A DNA stretch of 64,000 nucleotides from Cyanophora paradoxa. Its lineage: Eukaryota; Glaucocystophyceae; Cyanophorales; Cyanophoraceae. Positions within the stretch are counted from its first letter, which is position 1. Each line of letters begins with the position of its first letter. The stretch is taken from positions 62,001 to 126,000 of the forward strand of contig QPMI01000122.1 in NCBI GenBank assembly GCA_004431415.1, read 5' to 3'. Below the pieces are notes generated by a model. It did not search any database and was not told the DNA's origin. It worked only from the letters and a program-made list of their open reading frames with translations. Positions 53,705 through 64,000 of this stretch are shown one piece after another. Made by a program: the position numbers and the translations under genes.

Positions 53705-56700
53705 AGCGCGTCTATCCGTATCACACAGACGGGGTGGGCACGCACCATATGTACACGCGCGAAGAAAGAACGCTGGTCAGGGGGGACTACTGGGGGGTAG
53801 AGTGCGTTCCTGGGGTCGAGGCCACAGCCGGGCAGGCGGGATGGAGGCCACCGCGTTTTTGAGCTCTGCCATTGGTGCTGGACGTTTGTGGACGCTGGCG
53901 AGTGATGCCGACGCAATGAGAACAACCTCATCCACCACAACGCGCTCCTCAAGGCCGTGGTGCCCCGCGCCGCCGCCGCCCCGCCCTCACGTGCGGCCCC
54001 TCGGCTTAGCTCTTGCGCGCAGTGCGGGGCGCGCGCGGTGGACCGGGCGCGGGCCGTGCTGGAGCGCATGGAGGCGGCGGCCTGTGGGGGCGCCAGCGCG
54101 GCGGACGCGTGCGCGCCCGACGTCCTCTCGTACAACACACTCGTCGCCGGTGCGGCCGCCTCCTCCGCCCGCCCGCCCCGCCCGCCAGCGGCCGGGGCCC
54201 GACGGGGAACGGGGCGGGGCGGGGCAGGCTACGCGAGCGAGGGGCGCGTGGAGGAGGCGGAGGCGCTGGTGGCGCGCATGCGGGCGGCCGGCGCGGCGCC
54301 CGACGCGGTGACCTACAGCACGCTCGTGCACGCCTGCGCCCGCGCCCTCCCGCCCCGCATGGACCTCGCCGAGAAGGCCCGCCCGCCCGCCATCCCCGCC
54401 GCCCCGCGCCCGCCCCGGGCTGACGGCGGGGGCAGACGGTGGCCGAGATGCGGGCGGCCGGCGTGCAGCCGAACCTCGTCACCTACAACGTGCGCCCCGC
54501 CTCCCCACCCCTTTCCTGCGCATCGCCGACGGGCGAGCCGGCGGGTGGACGGGCGGCAGACGCTGGTGCACGGGTACGCGGCAGCGGGGATGGCGGCAGA
54601 GGCCCTCGCCACCCTCCGCGCCCTCGTGCGCCCCGGCCCCGCCCCCGCCCCGCCCCCGCCCCGCGCCGCCGACGGGCTTGCAGGAGGGCGAGCTGGGGAC
54701 GGACGTGACGACGTGGAACGCCTGCCTGCACGCCTGCTTCCGCGCCGCCCGCCCCGAGGCCGTGCGCCCCGCCCCGCCCCGCCCCGCCCCGCTCTGGCCG
54801 CCCCGCTCACGCCCCGGGGCAGGCGCAAGCGCTCTTCGACCGGATGGAGGGCCGCCCGGCCGCGGGGCCCGCCGCGGGGCCCGGCCCGCCCCGCCCCCGC
54901 CCCAACGCCGTCACCTACAGTGCGCCTCTCGCCTCGCTCTCGTGGCCCCGCGCGCCGCGCCGGGCGGGGCGGACGGGGCGGCAGGCACGATGATCGGGGC
55001 CTGTGCGACGCCGGCGCGCCGGGGCCCGCCCGCGCCCTCCTCCGCCGCCTCGTGCGCCTCCGCCCGCCACGCCCGCCCCGCTCGCCGCCAACGCGGCGGG
55101 GCGCAGGCGGCGGAGGGGGCGCCGCGGCCGCTCCGCGCGGCGGCGACGACGGCGCTCCTCGACGGCCTCCGCCGCGCCGTGCGCCCCGCCCCGCCCCGCC
55201 CCGCCCGGCCTCCCCTCCTCACCCGCGGCGCAGGGGCGGGCGGAGGAGCTGGCGGAGGCGTTCGAGGAGGCGGAGCGGGCCGGCCTCGCGGACGCGCGGC
55301 TGTACGCGGCGGCGGTGGCCGGCCTGGCGCGGGGCGGGCGGCCGGCGGCGGCGGAGGCGGCGCTGCGGGAGATGCGGCGGCGCGGGCACGCGGCCGGCGA
55401 GGCGCTCTTCGGGGCCGTCCTCGACGCCTTCGTGGCCGCGGGGGACGGCCCCGGGGCCGACCGCCTCCTCGGGGCGCAGCGGGAGGCGGGGGTGCCGTGC
55501 GGGGACGCCGTGCGGCTGACGGCGGCGCTGCGGTGCGGCGTCTCGCACGGGCGCGCGATGGAGGTGTTCCGGGACCTGGGCGAGGGGCGGCCTGGCTCGC
55601 GGCCCTCCGCCCCGACGCCCGCCTCTACACCGCGCTCCTCGAGTCCTGCGCCCGCGACCGCAACGCCCGCGACGCCCGCGCCGTCTTCGCCGCCGCGCCC
55701 CGCCCCGACGCCGTCCTCTGCGGGCCCGTGCCCCTCCTCCCCCTCTCTTTCCCCTCCCTGCGCCCCTGACGCCCCGGCGCAGGGTGATGATGCGGGCGTA
55801 CCTGCGCTCGGGGCTCCCGCGGGAGGCCCTCGCCCTCTTCGACACCCTCCGCCGCGAGCGCCGCCTCGCCCCCACCGCCGTCCGCCCCGCCCCGCCCCGC
55901 CCCCGTCCCGGACTGACGGCCCTCTCTGTCTCTCTCTCTCTTTCGGCGCAGTCGTGCTACGCGGCGGCGGTGGACGCGGCGACGCGAGCCGGGGACGGGG
56001 CGCGGGCGGCGGGCCTGGTGCGGGAGATGCGGCGGGCGGGCCACCGGCCCTCGGCGCGCCTCTACAACGTCGCCATCCAGAGCCAGGGGGCCCTGGGCCG
56101 CGCCGACGCCTGCTTCGAGCTCTACGAGGAGATGCGCGCCGCCGGCGTCGCCCCCACCGCCCTCACCCTCTCCTCCCTCATGGCCGCCTGCGTCCGCTCC
56201 GGCGAGCCCCGCCGCGCCCTCGGCCTCCTCCCCGCCGTGGAGGCCCTCCCGCCGGCCGAGCGGCTCGACACGCGCGCCTACAACGGCCTCCTGCGCGCCC
56301 TCGCCGCCTCGCGCTGCGGCGCCGACGAGGCGCTCGCCCTCCTGCGGCACCTCTCGAGCCTCGGGGCGCGCCCCGACGAGGAGACCTGCGCGCTGCTCGT
56401 CGAGGCCTGCGTGCAGGCCGGCCGCGCCGGCGAGGCCCTCGCGGCGCTCCGCGAGATGACGGCCGCCGGCGTCCGCCCGACGCCCGTGACGTACAGCAGC
56501 CTCGTGCGGGCCCTCGCGGGGAGCATGCAGCAGGAGGCCGCCTTCGGCCTCCTCGCCGACATGCGCGGCGCGGGGCTCGAGGGCGACGCCCGCGCCGCGC
56601 GGCGGGCCTACGGCGCGCTCGTCGAGTCGTTCATCGCGAGCGGGGAGCCGCTGCGGGCGCTGCTGGGCCTGCGGGAGATGGAGGAGCGCGGCCTGCCGCC

Positions 56701-57825
56701 GCCCCGCGCCGCCTTCGAGCGCCTCATCGACGCCTTCTCCGGCTCCGAGCGCGTCGACGAGGCCTTCGCCGTCTTCCGGTACCCCCCGCCCGGCCCGACG
56801 CCCCCCCTTTCCCTCGGGCCTGACGCGGGGCGGGGCGCAGGATGATGGAGGGGGCGCTGGGGGGCCCGACCCCGCGGGCGTACGGGGCGCTGATCGAGGC
56901 GCTGGCGCGGGCGCGGGAGCCGCTGCGGGCGACGCTCGGGCTGCGGGAGGCGGAGTCGCGGGGCCTGCGGCCCGGGCTCCCCACCTACGACCGGGTCGTC
57001 CAGCGCCTCGGCGAGGCGCGCGAGGTCGACGCCGCCTTCGCCGTCCTCGGCCGCATGCAGGCCTCGTACCCCCGCGCCCCCGCCCGCCCGGGCGCCTACG
57101 CCGCCCTCGTCGAGGCCTGCGCCGGCCGCGGCCTGCTGTTGAAGGCCCTCCTCGGCGTGGCCGAGCTCCAGCGCGCCCTCGACGCCGGGGTCGGCGCCGC
57201 CGCCCTCCCGCCCGCCGCCGCCGCCGCCGCCGGCGAGGGCGCCGCCCCGGACCGGCACCTGCGGCGGGCGTACAGCGCGGCGCTGGCGGCGCTGACGGAG
57301 CGGGACGCGGGGGACGGGTACGAGCTCTACCGCGCGGTGCGGCGGCGCTGGGGCCTCGAGCCCGACGACGCCGCCCTCGCCATCCTCCTCTCCGCCCACC
57401 TCGAGGGCTCCCCGCTCCTCCGGCCCCTCCCCCGTTCCGCCGCCCCCGAGCGGCCGGGGCCCCCCTCCGCGGCGCCCCTCCTCCTCCCCGCCTCCGCCTC
57501 CTCCCCCCCCGGGGACGAGAGCGGCCTCCTCCTCCCCACCGCCCTCTTCGCCCCCCGCCGCCCCGCCCCAGCCAAGCCTTAGTGTGGCCCTTTCAAAGGT
57601 CCGGTCGGCTGTCGTCCCTGCAGCATCGGTGCACCCGCTCATCAGGTTTTCAAGCCCTCGTGTGACTTTTACAACTTTCAAGCTTTTTGCATATTGTGTG
57701 TCCGATGAATCATGTACCTTTGTCTCGGGAGAGGAAAAGTGTAGACCTTCAGGCAGTGTGTGTTGCCATGTCGTGCGCATGTCACCCTTGCAGTTATGAT
57801 GTTTTTTGAATTTTTCAACTTGCTA
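53705..57825 (+). repeat. Direct duplication, copy 2 (PPR gene with flanks)
   Basis: Same orientation as copy 1 (about 43510-48085), with starts about 10.2 kb apart. Homology begins near the shared CGCGTCTATCCGTATCAC and ends near the 3' TTCAACTTGCTA. The two copies bracket about 5.6 kb that contains the beta-helix, IFI44-like and orphan genes. Confidence 0.85.
53841..57582 (+). pseudogene. Damaged second copy of the PPR gene
   Basis: The targeting leader starts at ATG 53841 (MEATAFLSSAIGAGRLWTLA) as in copy 1, but about 460 bp present in copy 1 (roughly 43730-44190) is missing. The join at about 53918 throws the leader out of frame with the first PPR (NNLIHHNALLKA), whose own frame has a TGA just upstream and no ATG. 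Two further differences are single-base losses in G-runs: at about 54995 (GGGG for GGGGG in the MIGGLCDAG exon) and at about 55586 (GAGGGGCGG for GAGGGGGCGG). After 55.6 kb the copy is nearly identical to copy 1 down to TAG at 57580-57582. As read, it cannot make the full protein; the G-run losses could be sequencing errors, the deletion hardly so. Confidence 0.7.
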
Positions 57826-58379
57826 TAGCTACTCTCAGAGTCTCGATATGGATCATAACTCGGTAGGTCTTCGACCGCGACTCGCGCCTCAGGGCCTGCG
57901 AGGCTGCCCCCGGCCCCGCTCGTCTCAGGATGTGCAAGCCTTTGAAGGTGGGGTCTGAAAAACAAAGACAGCCTAGGCCTAGCTACGTATACAGGCCTAG
58001 GCCTGGCAGTGCTGCTGGCAGCTGCAGCTTGGCAGCCTTTATACATGTACACGTACCCCCAACTCAGCGAGGCAGCCGAGGCTCGATCCGGCTTGGCGGC
58101 CACCTAAAGCGCGCTTCCAGCCCGGCATCGCACGTGCACGGGGTGGTCGAAGCGCAGCGCAGACCGCCCGCCGTCCCCGGGCGCGCACCCGGCAACCGCG
58201 GCTCTAGATCAAGCGTCGCATACGTGCACGTACGTGGAGCATCTTGAAGCTCTGTGAGCCAACAAGGATTGCCGCGGAGCGGATCGAGGCGCGCCGGCTC
58301 AGGCTGCGAACGGCTGTGCTTCGCACGAGGCGTCGGGCGCCGGCGCCGCTGCGAACGGGCCGCGCTCTGGTCGTGCTCA
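57826..58379. other. Intergenic region upstream of the Atg1-like kinase
   Basis: About 550 bp with no gene seen. AGGCCTAGGCCT-type palindromes occur near 57970-58010. It should include the promoter and 5' UTR of the kinase gene. Confidence 0.45.
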
Positions 58380-61300
58380 ATGGCATCCGGGGCCAGCGCG
58401 AAGTCCGTCGGGCCGTACCTTGTCCTGAAGAAAGTGGGAACTGGATCCTTTGCGAGCGTATGGCATGCGCGCCACAAAACGAGTGGCCAGGAGGTGGCAA
58501 TCAAGGGTGCTTCTTCATTGATTTAGACTGCTTCACACTCGCACGCCTCTAAAGCTCTGCGCGCAGCTATCTCTACGGAGAAGCTCAACAAGAAGTTAAC
58601 CGAGAACCTGGACGTTGAGATCAGCATACAGCGCTCACTGGAGCACCCGAACGTGGTTAAACTCCTTGATATCTTGGTGCGTTTTAAAGCAGGGCGCTAC
58701 TGTCCGCAGAACCACAAAGACAAACATCTGATCCAGCCCTGTGCATGCGCAGAGAACTGAGAGGACCATCTACCTGGTGAATCGGCCTGTCTACAGTTTT
58801 GAGTGATTTATGCTGATCTTAACGTTAGATTCTTGAATTTTGTGCCGGTGGCGACCTCTCGAAGTTCATCCGCCGGCGGGGGCCTCTGCCTGAGGAGTTC
58901 GCCAAGCACCTCTTGCGGCAGCTTGGTATAAGCCGTCTTGGGGTTTGAAAGCTGATTTGCTCTAACGCTAGCTTAAACCAGCCCGCGGTCTCGACTTTTT
59001 GAGGCGGCATTCATTGATCCACCGTGATCTGAAACCACAGTGAGTCTTGTTCCTTTCCATGACGTAGTGATCTAAGGAAGCTCGCTGCGATCTGCAGGAA
59101 CCTGTTGCTCAGCTCTGATGGTGATGATGCTACTTTGAAGATTGCGGATTTCGGTTTCGCGAGGTACATAGACAAAGGAAACCTGGCCGAGACCCTGTGT
59201 GGCTCGCCACTGTATATGGTAAGTACTAGCGAAGTCTAGCTCTGCCAGTCTCGTCATCTGAGCATTGCGCAGGCACCTGAGATCCTCCGGTTTCAAAAGT
59301 ATGACGCAAAAGCCGACCTGTGGTCTGTTGGGACGATTATATTCGAGCTGCTCACAGGGAGACCTCCTTTCACCGGAACCAACCACATACAGCTCTTGCA
59401 CAACATCGAGCAGACCGCGGAGCTCAAATTTCCGGACACGCTTCCACTATCGCAGTCAACCATGTCACTCCTCCGATCTCTTTTGAGGCGCAATCCTGTG
59501 GAGCGTTGCTCATTTGAGGACTTCTTCAAGCATCCGCTGGTCGGCCTCATTCCAAGCCCGCAACCTCCAACCATGCTCTTGCTCTCCGGCTCCTCGGCAG
59601 CTTCTGGCCCATCTACAGCAAGCGCTCTAGTTGAAATGCACCCATCTCCAGACGTGCTTTCTCCAGCCGTTGCAGAGGCCGAGTTTGCAGATACACAGCT
59701 AGCACCTGCAGAAACAGGGAAAGACCATGGTGAAATCCGCACTTCTCCAGCCAATGTGGAAGCAAATAATCTTCATTTTGACCATTCTTCCTTCTCAACA
59801 TCGCACTCTGATGCGGATCGTGGTGCGTCCTTCCAACCTGGCAATCTGAGCTGGCTGTTTCTCATCTTCATCACAGAGTCTGGTGGCGCACATTGCGAAT
59901 CTAGCCCCAGCAACGATGCAAGTGTGAATCGGGTACCAATTCGCCAGCCGAGGACAAATCCTTTCAAGAGCGAGTCGAGTGCACCTTCTCGGCGCACACT
60001 TACCGATAGCCTGGACAAGGAATATGTTATGGTCGATGCTGTCCCTGGAGACATTCCAGCGACCGCATCTGTTCGACCTTGCCAGCCTCGGGAGCAGGAA
60101 CAACCTGTTGACTCCGTTCCTGACACTCGCAGTGCTGTTCCCAGTCGGAGAGAAACGTCGGCGTCCTCGGCAAGCAGTGCTTTGTTCTCATATCCGAATA
60201 TCCCGGGAGTCCAAACAGCAGCAGTCAGCATTCCTCAATCCCAGCCTCTAAGTATGCCAGGTCTTGGTTCCCCTGTAGCTGGAACCGGTCTCGCCCTGGG
60301 GCCGCCTTGGGGCGGAGCAGAGGAGGCAAGTGGACCTGTTTGCCTGCCGCATCCCCCCTCTCACGGCCTGCAGGACAAGCTGGTTGTGGCGCTGGACTGG
60401 AAAGCCCGCAACTACAAACTTGTTCGAGAGCTTGCCGATGCCTACAGCGAGGGTGGGCGTTGGGTGGATGCAACTGCTCTGTATGTTCGAGCACTGCATA
60501 TACTTCAGGGGGCGCTCCTGATAGCCCAGCAATTCGTGGGGAACTTCACGACTTCTGCTGGCCGAGTGTCTGGTAAGGGTTCTCAATGTGCTCTCATTGT
60601 CTGTAATTGAACTATCGGATGCAGTTTTCCAGTGGCTTAAAGAGCGGTTCATTGAGGTGGCCGAGAAAGCGGAGGAATGTCGGTCCCTTGCACAGTCTTC
60701 GTTTACTTCAAGTGAATCTTCTACAGTGAGGCATTCTGTTTCACTTTGTTGATTGTGTCGCCTTTCATTGTATGAACACATGGCTCAGGGCTCAGGAGCA
60801 ATCAGTGGATGTGGTGCTTCGACTAGTGGCGAAGTAGCGAGCACTACGCAGCGACAGCGACAAAACGCAGAAGCGCAGACTTCTTCAGACTTTCCAGATC
60901 GAATGGATGCTGCAGCGGACTCTAGCACAGGCTCAGGAAGCGGCTCTGTGTGCGTCGAGAGGCTTTTGTACGAGCGGGCTCTGCAGCTGGTGCGCCTGTG
61001 GACCTTGAGCTACCATATAAGTCCTTCTGAAACTCTTCGCAGGGGCGAGAAGGTGCAGTAGATGAGCTCATGGGGAACGCGCTCGCGAGCTGCAACTCCT
61101 ACACACGAGCCATACAGGTGTCCTTCTTGAAAGCGCAGCCTATGCATGTTTCTCAAGCTGGGTCTCGCAGCTCCTGGACCTCGTTTCTGCGGAGGGGGCA
61201 ATTTCAGAAGCGGACCGCGCGACACTTCGTTCCTGTGTGCCCTTTGCCATGTCCTATGTGGCCGTGCTTCAGGCATTGAAAATCACCGCAGACATGGTTC

Positions 61301-61413
61301 GTTTCGGAGCACGGCTGCAGGAGCTTCGCAAATCGGTCAAGCCAGGAGCACCTCGGGTCCTTGGATCCCCCTCTCAATCTCCTCATGGCTTGAGCCGCAC
61401 ATCCTATGGGTGA
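58380..61413 (+). CDS. Atg1/ULK-like serine/threonine kinase
   Basis: Atg1/ULK kinases start autophagy. ATG 58380 ([20 protein letters not shown]). The kinase domain has every key motif: GTGSFASVW (glycine loop), VAIK (the lysine), [36 protein letters not shown] (catalytic loop), IADFGFAR (DFG), LCGSPLYM and [24 protein letters not shown] and [16 protein letters not shown]. The [11 protein letters not shown] segment after VAIK and the [17 protein letters not shown] stretch are typical of Atg1. A Ser/Pro-rich linker follows, then helical C-terminal segments ([59 protein letters not shown]) like the tandem MIT domain that binds Atg13; that match is inferred. Stop TGA 61411-61413. At least eight T-rich GT-AG introns; moderate GC. 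Confidence 0.85.
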
Positions 61414-62164
61414 TGGGGGGAAATTGAGAAAAATGGGTGATGTGCGCATTTGGACACGTACTTAAAAACGCAGGTCCGGGCTACAAGTGTGGGAATGTAC
61501 ACTGCGGACGCCGCGGCCGCGGGCCCAGCCCACCAGCGAACTGGCCGGCCGAGCCCTGCGTGGCCCCCTAAGGAGAGTAATACGCCTCCCCGCGGACACT
61601 CTGGCTAGCTATGGCTACGTGTGCCCGCACGGCGTGGTGCTGCATCGCGTCTTGTGGCGGCGGGGGGTCGTCTCGGGGCGGTACCGGTGGCGGGAGCCCC
61701 AACGGGCCCTGGGTGGGGGCCCGACATGGAGTCAGCCTAGGCCTGCGGTGGGCGCCGGGGGCCCGGGGCGCCGGGGGGCGCGAAAAGGGGTCAGATCGAA
61801 ATCGCCGGCGTCTTGAGATCCGAATGAAAGCAAATGGGGGCGCACTCGATCGACGAGCCTCCCGCCCAGACGAGCGCCTGCGCGGGCGCACATCATACGT
61901 CATACGTCATACATGATCATGATGTACTAGCTATCATGATCGATATTTTAGTGCCCCAGTGCGTTTGAACTTCGGAATCGCATGCGCACATGAATCGAAA
62001 AAGCTCCGGGGTACTACTTAGACAAGCACGGATTCAAAGTGCTCGCTGGCTGGAGTTTCTAGCGCTGAAAGCGCGCCGTTTGCATGCTAGAGTGCGTTGT
62101 TGAGTACGACTCGGCCGTCGGGCGTCTTGAGTAACTGACTCGAGGCGCGTTCGCCTCCACTCAG
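61414..62164. other. Intergenic region, no gene seen
   Basis: About 750 bp. A GC-rich block (61490-61830) is open in several frames but has no protein-like composition. It begins with an interspersed repeat copy, listed separately, and ends in AT-rich palindromic sequence (CATGATCATGATG, near 61915). Confidence 0.45.
61445..61505 (+). repeat. Interspersed 50-60-bp repeat, copy A
   Basis: ATTTGGACACGTACTTAAAA followed by a block containing GGTCCGGGCTACAAGTGTGG. The left half recurs at 63640-63664 and the right two thirds at 63884-63933, all on the same strand. Confidence 0.7.
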
Positions 62165-63633
62165 ATGACGGACCCCGACGCTGCACGGATGGAGAGGCTA
62201 CGAGATCTCACGCAGTTTTTCGACGACGCGTTTTCGCCTGATGAAGACACGCGGCGAACTCTAATAGGCGACGCCCGGCGACAGACGTCGACCAACAAGG
62301 TGCTTGAAGAGTTCGTCAAGGTAGGAGCCTTGTACAGATGTTATGATAGGATGCCGCACGCCAACGCAAAACGCGCATAGGATTTGAAGAAGAAGGCTCT
62401 GATTAGCGGCGCTGTAACTGGATTAAACCGCGACGGGCTTCTCAAGCAAGTCCGGGAGGTGTTTGCGAAGGAGGCAGGCCCCGGTTACAGCCATGTTGAC
62501 AAGCGCTCCAACAATATGGAAGAACTTAGGGCGCGGATCAATGCCCTGGAGGCAACCTGGTCGGGGATGTTCGAGGACGAGGTTGTAAAGCGGCCAGGTA
62601 TCACAACGATGAAACGCCCTCAGCTGCTGACGGTGCAGCCAAAGTCTCCTTTATCCTCTCTATTGCATAATCTCCTCTGGCAGCATCTCCTGGAGCTTGT
62701 TCATCAGATGTGCTTCAACAAGGACCTGAGATTGAAGCAGCTGGCTGGCTCTTCCCGCCCGTCGACCGACGATGGACAGATTGGTCAGAAGAAGAAGGAG
62801 AAGAAATCGCTTGGCGGAGACGAGAAGAAGCCGGAGGGAGGCGAACCTGCTTTGTTCCGCCCGTCTGATGAGGGGCCATCCGCCGGTGTAAGTTGCATTT
62901 CTCTGCAGTTGCTCTGCATTCAAATCGCCAAATGCACTGCCTTGCATTCAAATCGCTACTTTTTCTTCAGACGGATGGGCCGCTGATGGTCCTGGCGGAT
63001 GGGCGAAACGTTGAGAGTCTCGCCGATTTCTGGATTGCTTTCATTGATGCGGACCAGGGCGATGCTGTCTTCGATATGTGCCGGAAGCGCGTTCTTAATG
63101 CTTCTAGAAAGGACCTCCAAGAACTTGCCAAAGTTCGTACACGAGAGTTCTTCCTCCCTCGAGCTTTCCTGCACAATGTAGGTTGCTTACATGCTCCTTG
63201 AACAGCGCCTGAAGATCTCCGACCCAAGGCATGAATTGTACAAGATCTCACCTGTTGATCACAAAGGAATCTGCCTTTCAGAGATCAAATCATATTTCGG
63301 GCAAGACCACGATAGTGGTGGTGTTGCAAAATTCATGGCGAAAGGTGCTTTCTGCTCGCATCATTGCAGCTCGTTCTTATCTTTTTGTTGCAGGTATCAC
63401 GAAGGACAGAATTTCGTTGTATATTCAGAGTGCCGAAGCAATGTTTAAGCAAGAAGCTCTGAAGGGTGTTCCAATGCCCACCCCTAAAGTTGCAAAGCAA
63501 CACGAGAAGATCATCCAAGTCCGGGTATGGTCATTCATTCACTATTTAGAACTGTGCATGTTTGTCTAACGAATCCTTTTTGCAGTACTTGGTGAGTTTG
63601 GTGCTGCAAGCCTGCTTTGGACTGGAGACCTGA
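62165..63633 (+). CDS. Orphan protein, spliced
   Basis: Family not recognised. ATG 62165 (MTDPDAARMERLRDLTQFFD). Exon 1 ends VLEEFVK and a GTAGGAG intron leads to DLKKKALISGAVTGLNRDGL. Further exons read NNMEELRARINALEATWSGM, LWQHLLELVHQMCFNKDLR, a Lys-rich linker KKKEKKSLGGDEKK, GRNVESLADFWIAFIDADQG, RKRVLNASRKDLQELAKVRT, LEQRLKISDPRHELYKISPV, VAKFMAKG, ITKDRISLYIQSAEAMFKQE and YLVSLVLQACFGLET, with TGA at 63631-63633. The protein is mainly helical, without membrane segments or signal peptide. All introns are T-rich GT-AG and GC is near 50%. Six or seven exons; one internal intron near 62600-62690 is approximate. Confidence 0.6.
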
Positions 63634-63639
63634 GTGACT

Positions 63640-63664
63640 GCATTTGGACACGTACTTAAAACGC
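63640..63664 (+). repeat. Interspersed repeat, copy B (left end only)
   Basis: GCATTTGGACACGTACTTAA matches copy A at 61447, then diverges into CGCCTCCTCCTCGCCCCGCA, a 24-base run also found inside the F-box gene (16285-16308). It begins seven bases after the stop codon of the orphan gene. Confidence 0.6.
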
Positions 63665-63883
63665 CTCCTCCTCGCCCCGCACCTCCAGCTGGCCCGCATG
63701 CCAGTCATGCATGCAAGAGCTTTAAAGTTAAGAGTTGGCATTAGATCAATTTTTCTCAGAGTTTTGGCAATTACTTGGCGAGCAACTCTCTATTTCTTTA
63801 ATTTGAAGTGCACACTTTGATTGAGGCTAGGGCACTCTCTGTACTGCTATCAATGTGCTTCATGATCAATTGCAAATTGTGTA

Positions 63884-63933
63884 CACGTACTAAAAACGCA
63901 AGTCCGGGCTACAAGTGTGGGATGCATACTATG
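63884..63933 (+). repeat. Interspersed repeat, copy C (right part)
   Basis: ACGTACTAAAAACGCAAGTC and CGGGCTACAAGTGTGGGATG match copy A with a few changes. The rest of the window end (63665-64000) holds no gene I can see. Confidence 0.65.
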
Positions 63934-64000
63934 ATATGTACACCGTGGCACTGTGGCTGCCGTATACGTATACGTTGCTGCATGCGCTGCAGCTGGCCCC

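Noticed and set aside
61487-61816. GC-rich 110-codon open frame
   Set aside because: Arg/Gly/Pro composition, no splice-consistent partner exon, and it starts inside an interspersed repeat.
1-64000. CRISPR arrays, bacterial operons, insertion sequences, tRNA or rRNA genes
   Set aside because: No spaced direct-repeat array, transposase, cloverleaf or rRNA signature was seen, and gene structure is plainly eukaryotic.

Overview
This is eukaryotic nuclear DNA. Protein-coding genes are cut by many very short spliceosomal introns, lie on both strands, and include markers with no bacterial counterpart: BMS1, the Arp2/3 subunit ARPC3, an HP1-type chromodomain protein, a BAH-domain protein, an Atg1/ULK-type kinase and pentatricopeptide-repeat (PPR) proteins. 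Long PPR arrays and a plastid-type leader on the YjbQ-family protein, with Phe at position 3, point to a photosynthetic protist. A Phe close to the N-terminus is known from glaucophyte (and red algal) plastid transit peptides. With the extreme GC content of the exons this makes a glaucophyte such as Cyanophora my best guess. That is an inference, not something the sequence proves.

Layout (spans include introns). 0.7-1.9 kb (-): orphan gene, 5' end unresolved. 2.0-3.4 kb (+): orphan with coiled coils around a glycine-rich hydrophobic hairpin. 3.9-6.6 kb (-): coiled-coil protein. 7.7-13.1 kb (-): complete BMS1. 15.0-16.6 kb (-): F-box/LRR-like protein. 17.9-18.9 kb (-): plastid-targeted YjbQ/UPF0047 protein. 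19.0-24.5 kb (+): large SANT-like plus WD40 protein, converging on 24.5-25.6 kb (-): NAD(P)-binding Rossmann protein. 25.9-29.1 kb (-): BAH-domain, Gln/His-rich chromatin protein. 29.5-33.2 kb (+): CPA2-type cation/proton antiporter with an RCK-like tail. 33.6-34.3 kb (-): ARPC3. 34.6-37.8 kb (-): coiled-coil protein with Sfi1-like FxxWR repeats. 38.0-40.5 kb (+): five-PKD-repeat type I membrane protein. 40.7-43.3 kb (-): HP1-like protein with chromo and chromoshadow domains. 43.6-47.8 kb (+): PPR protein. 48.2-50.0 kb (-): beta-helix protein with a 90-bp minisatellite. 50.3-52.4 kb (+): IFI44-like TLDc-GTPase. 52.5-53.6 kb (-): orphan. 53.8-57.6 kb (+): second, damaged copy of the PPR gene. 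58.4-61.4 kb (+): Atg1/ULK-like kinase. 62.2-63.6 kb (+): orphan.

Two genomic textures alternate. One has very GC-rich genes whose introns are C-rich, about 50-80 nt long, often carry CTGAC/CTCAC before the acceptor, and frequently use GC instead of GT as the donor. The other has genes of near 50% GC with T-rich, ordinary GT-AG introns. Intergenic stretches are less GC-rich and full of GATC/ATCGAT-type palindromes.

The genes form no operon or pathway; most are housekeeping (ribosome assembly, actin nucleation, autophagy, chromatin, ion transport). The most unusual parts are the abundance of GC-AG introns, the IFI44-like gene lying between two direct copies of a PPR gene, and several orphans. 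Gene models were built by eye from frame continuity across GT/GC...AG boundaries; internal splice points are approximate unless stated.
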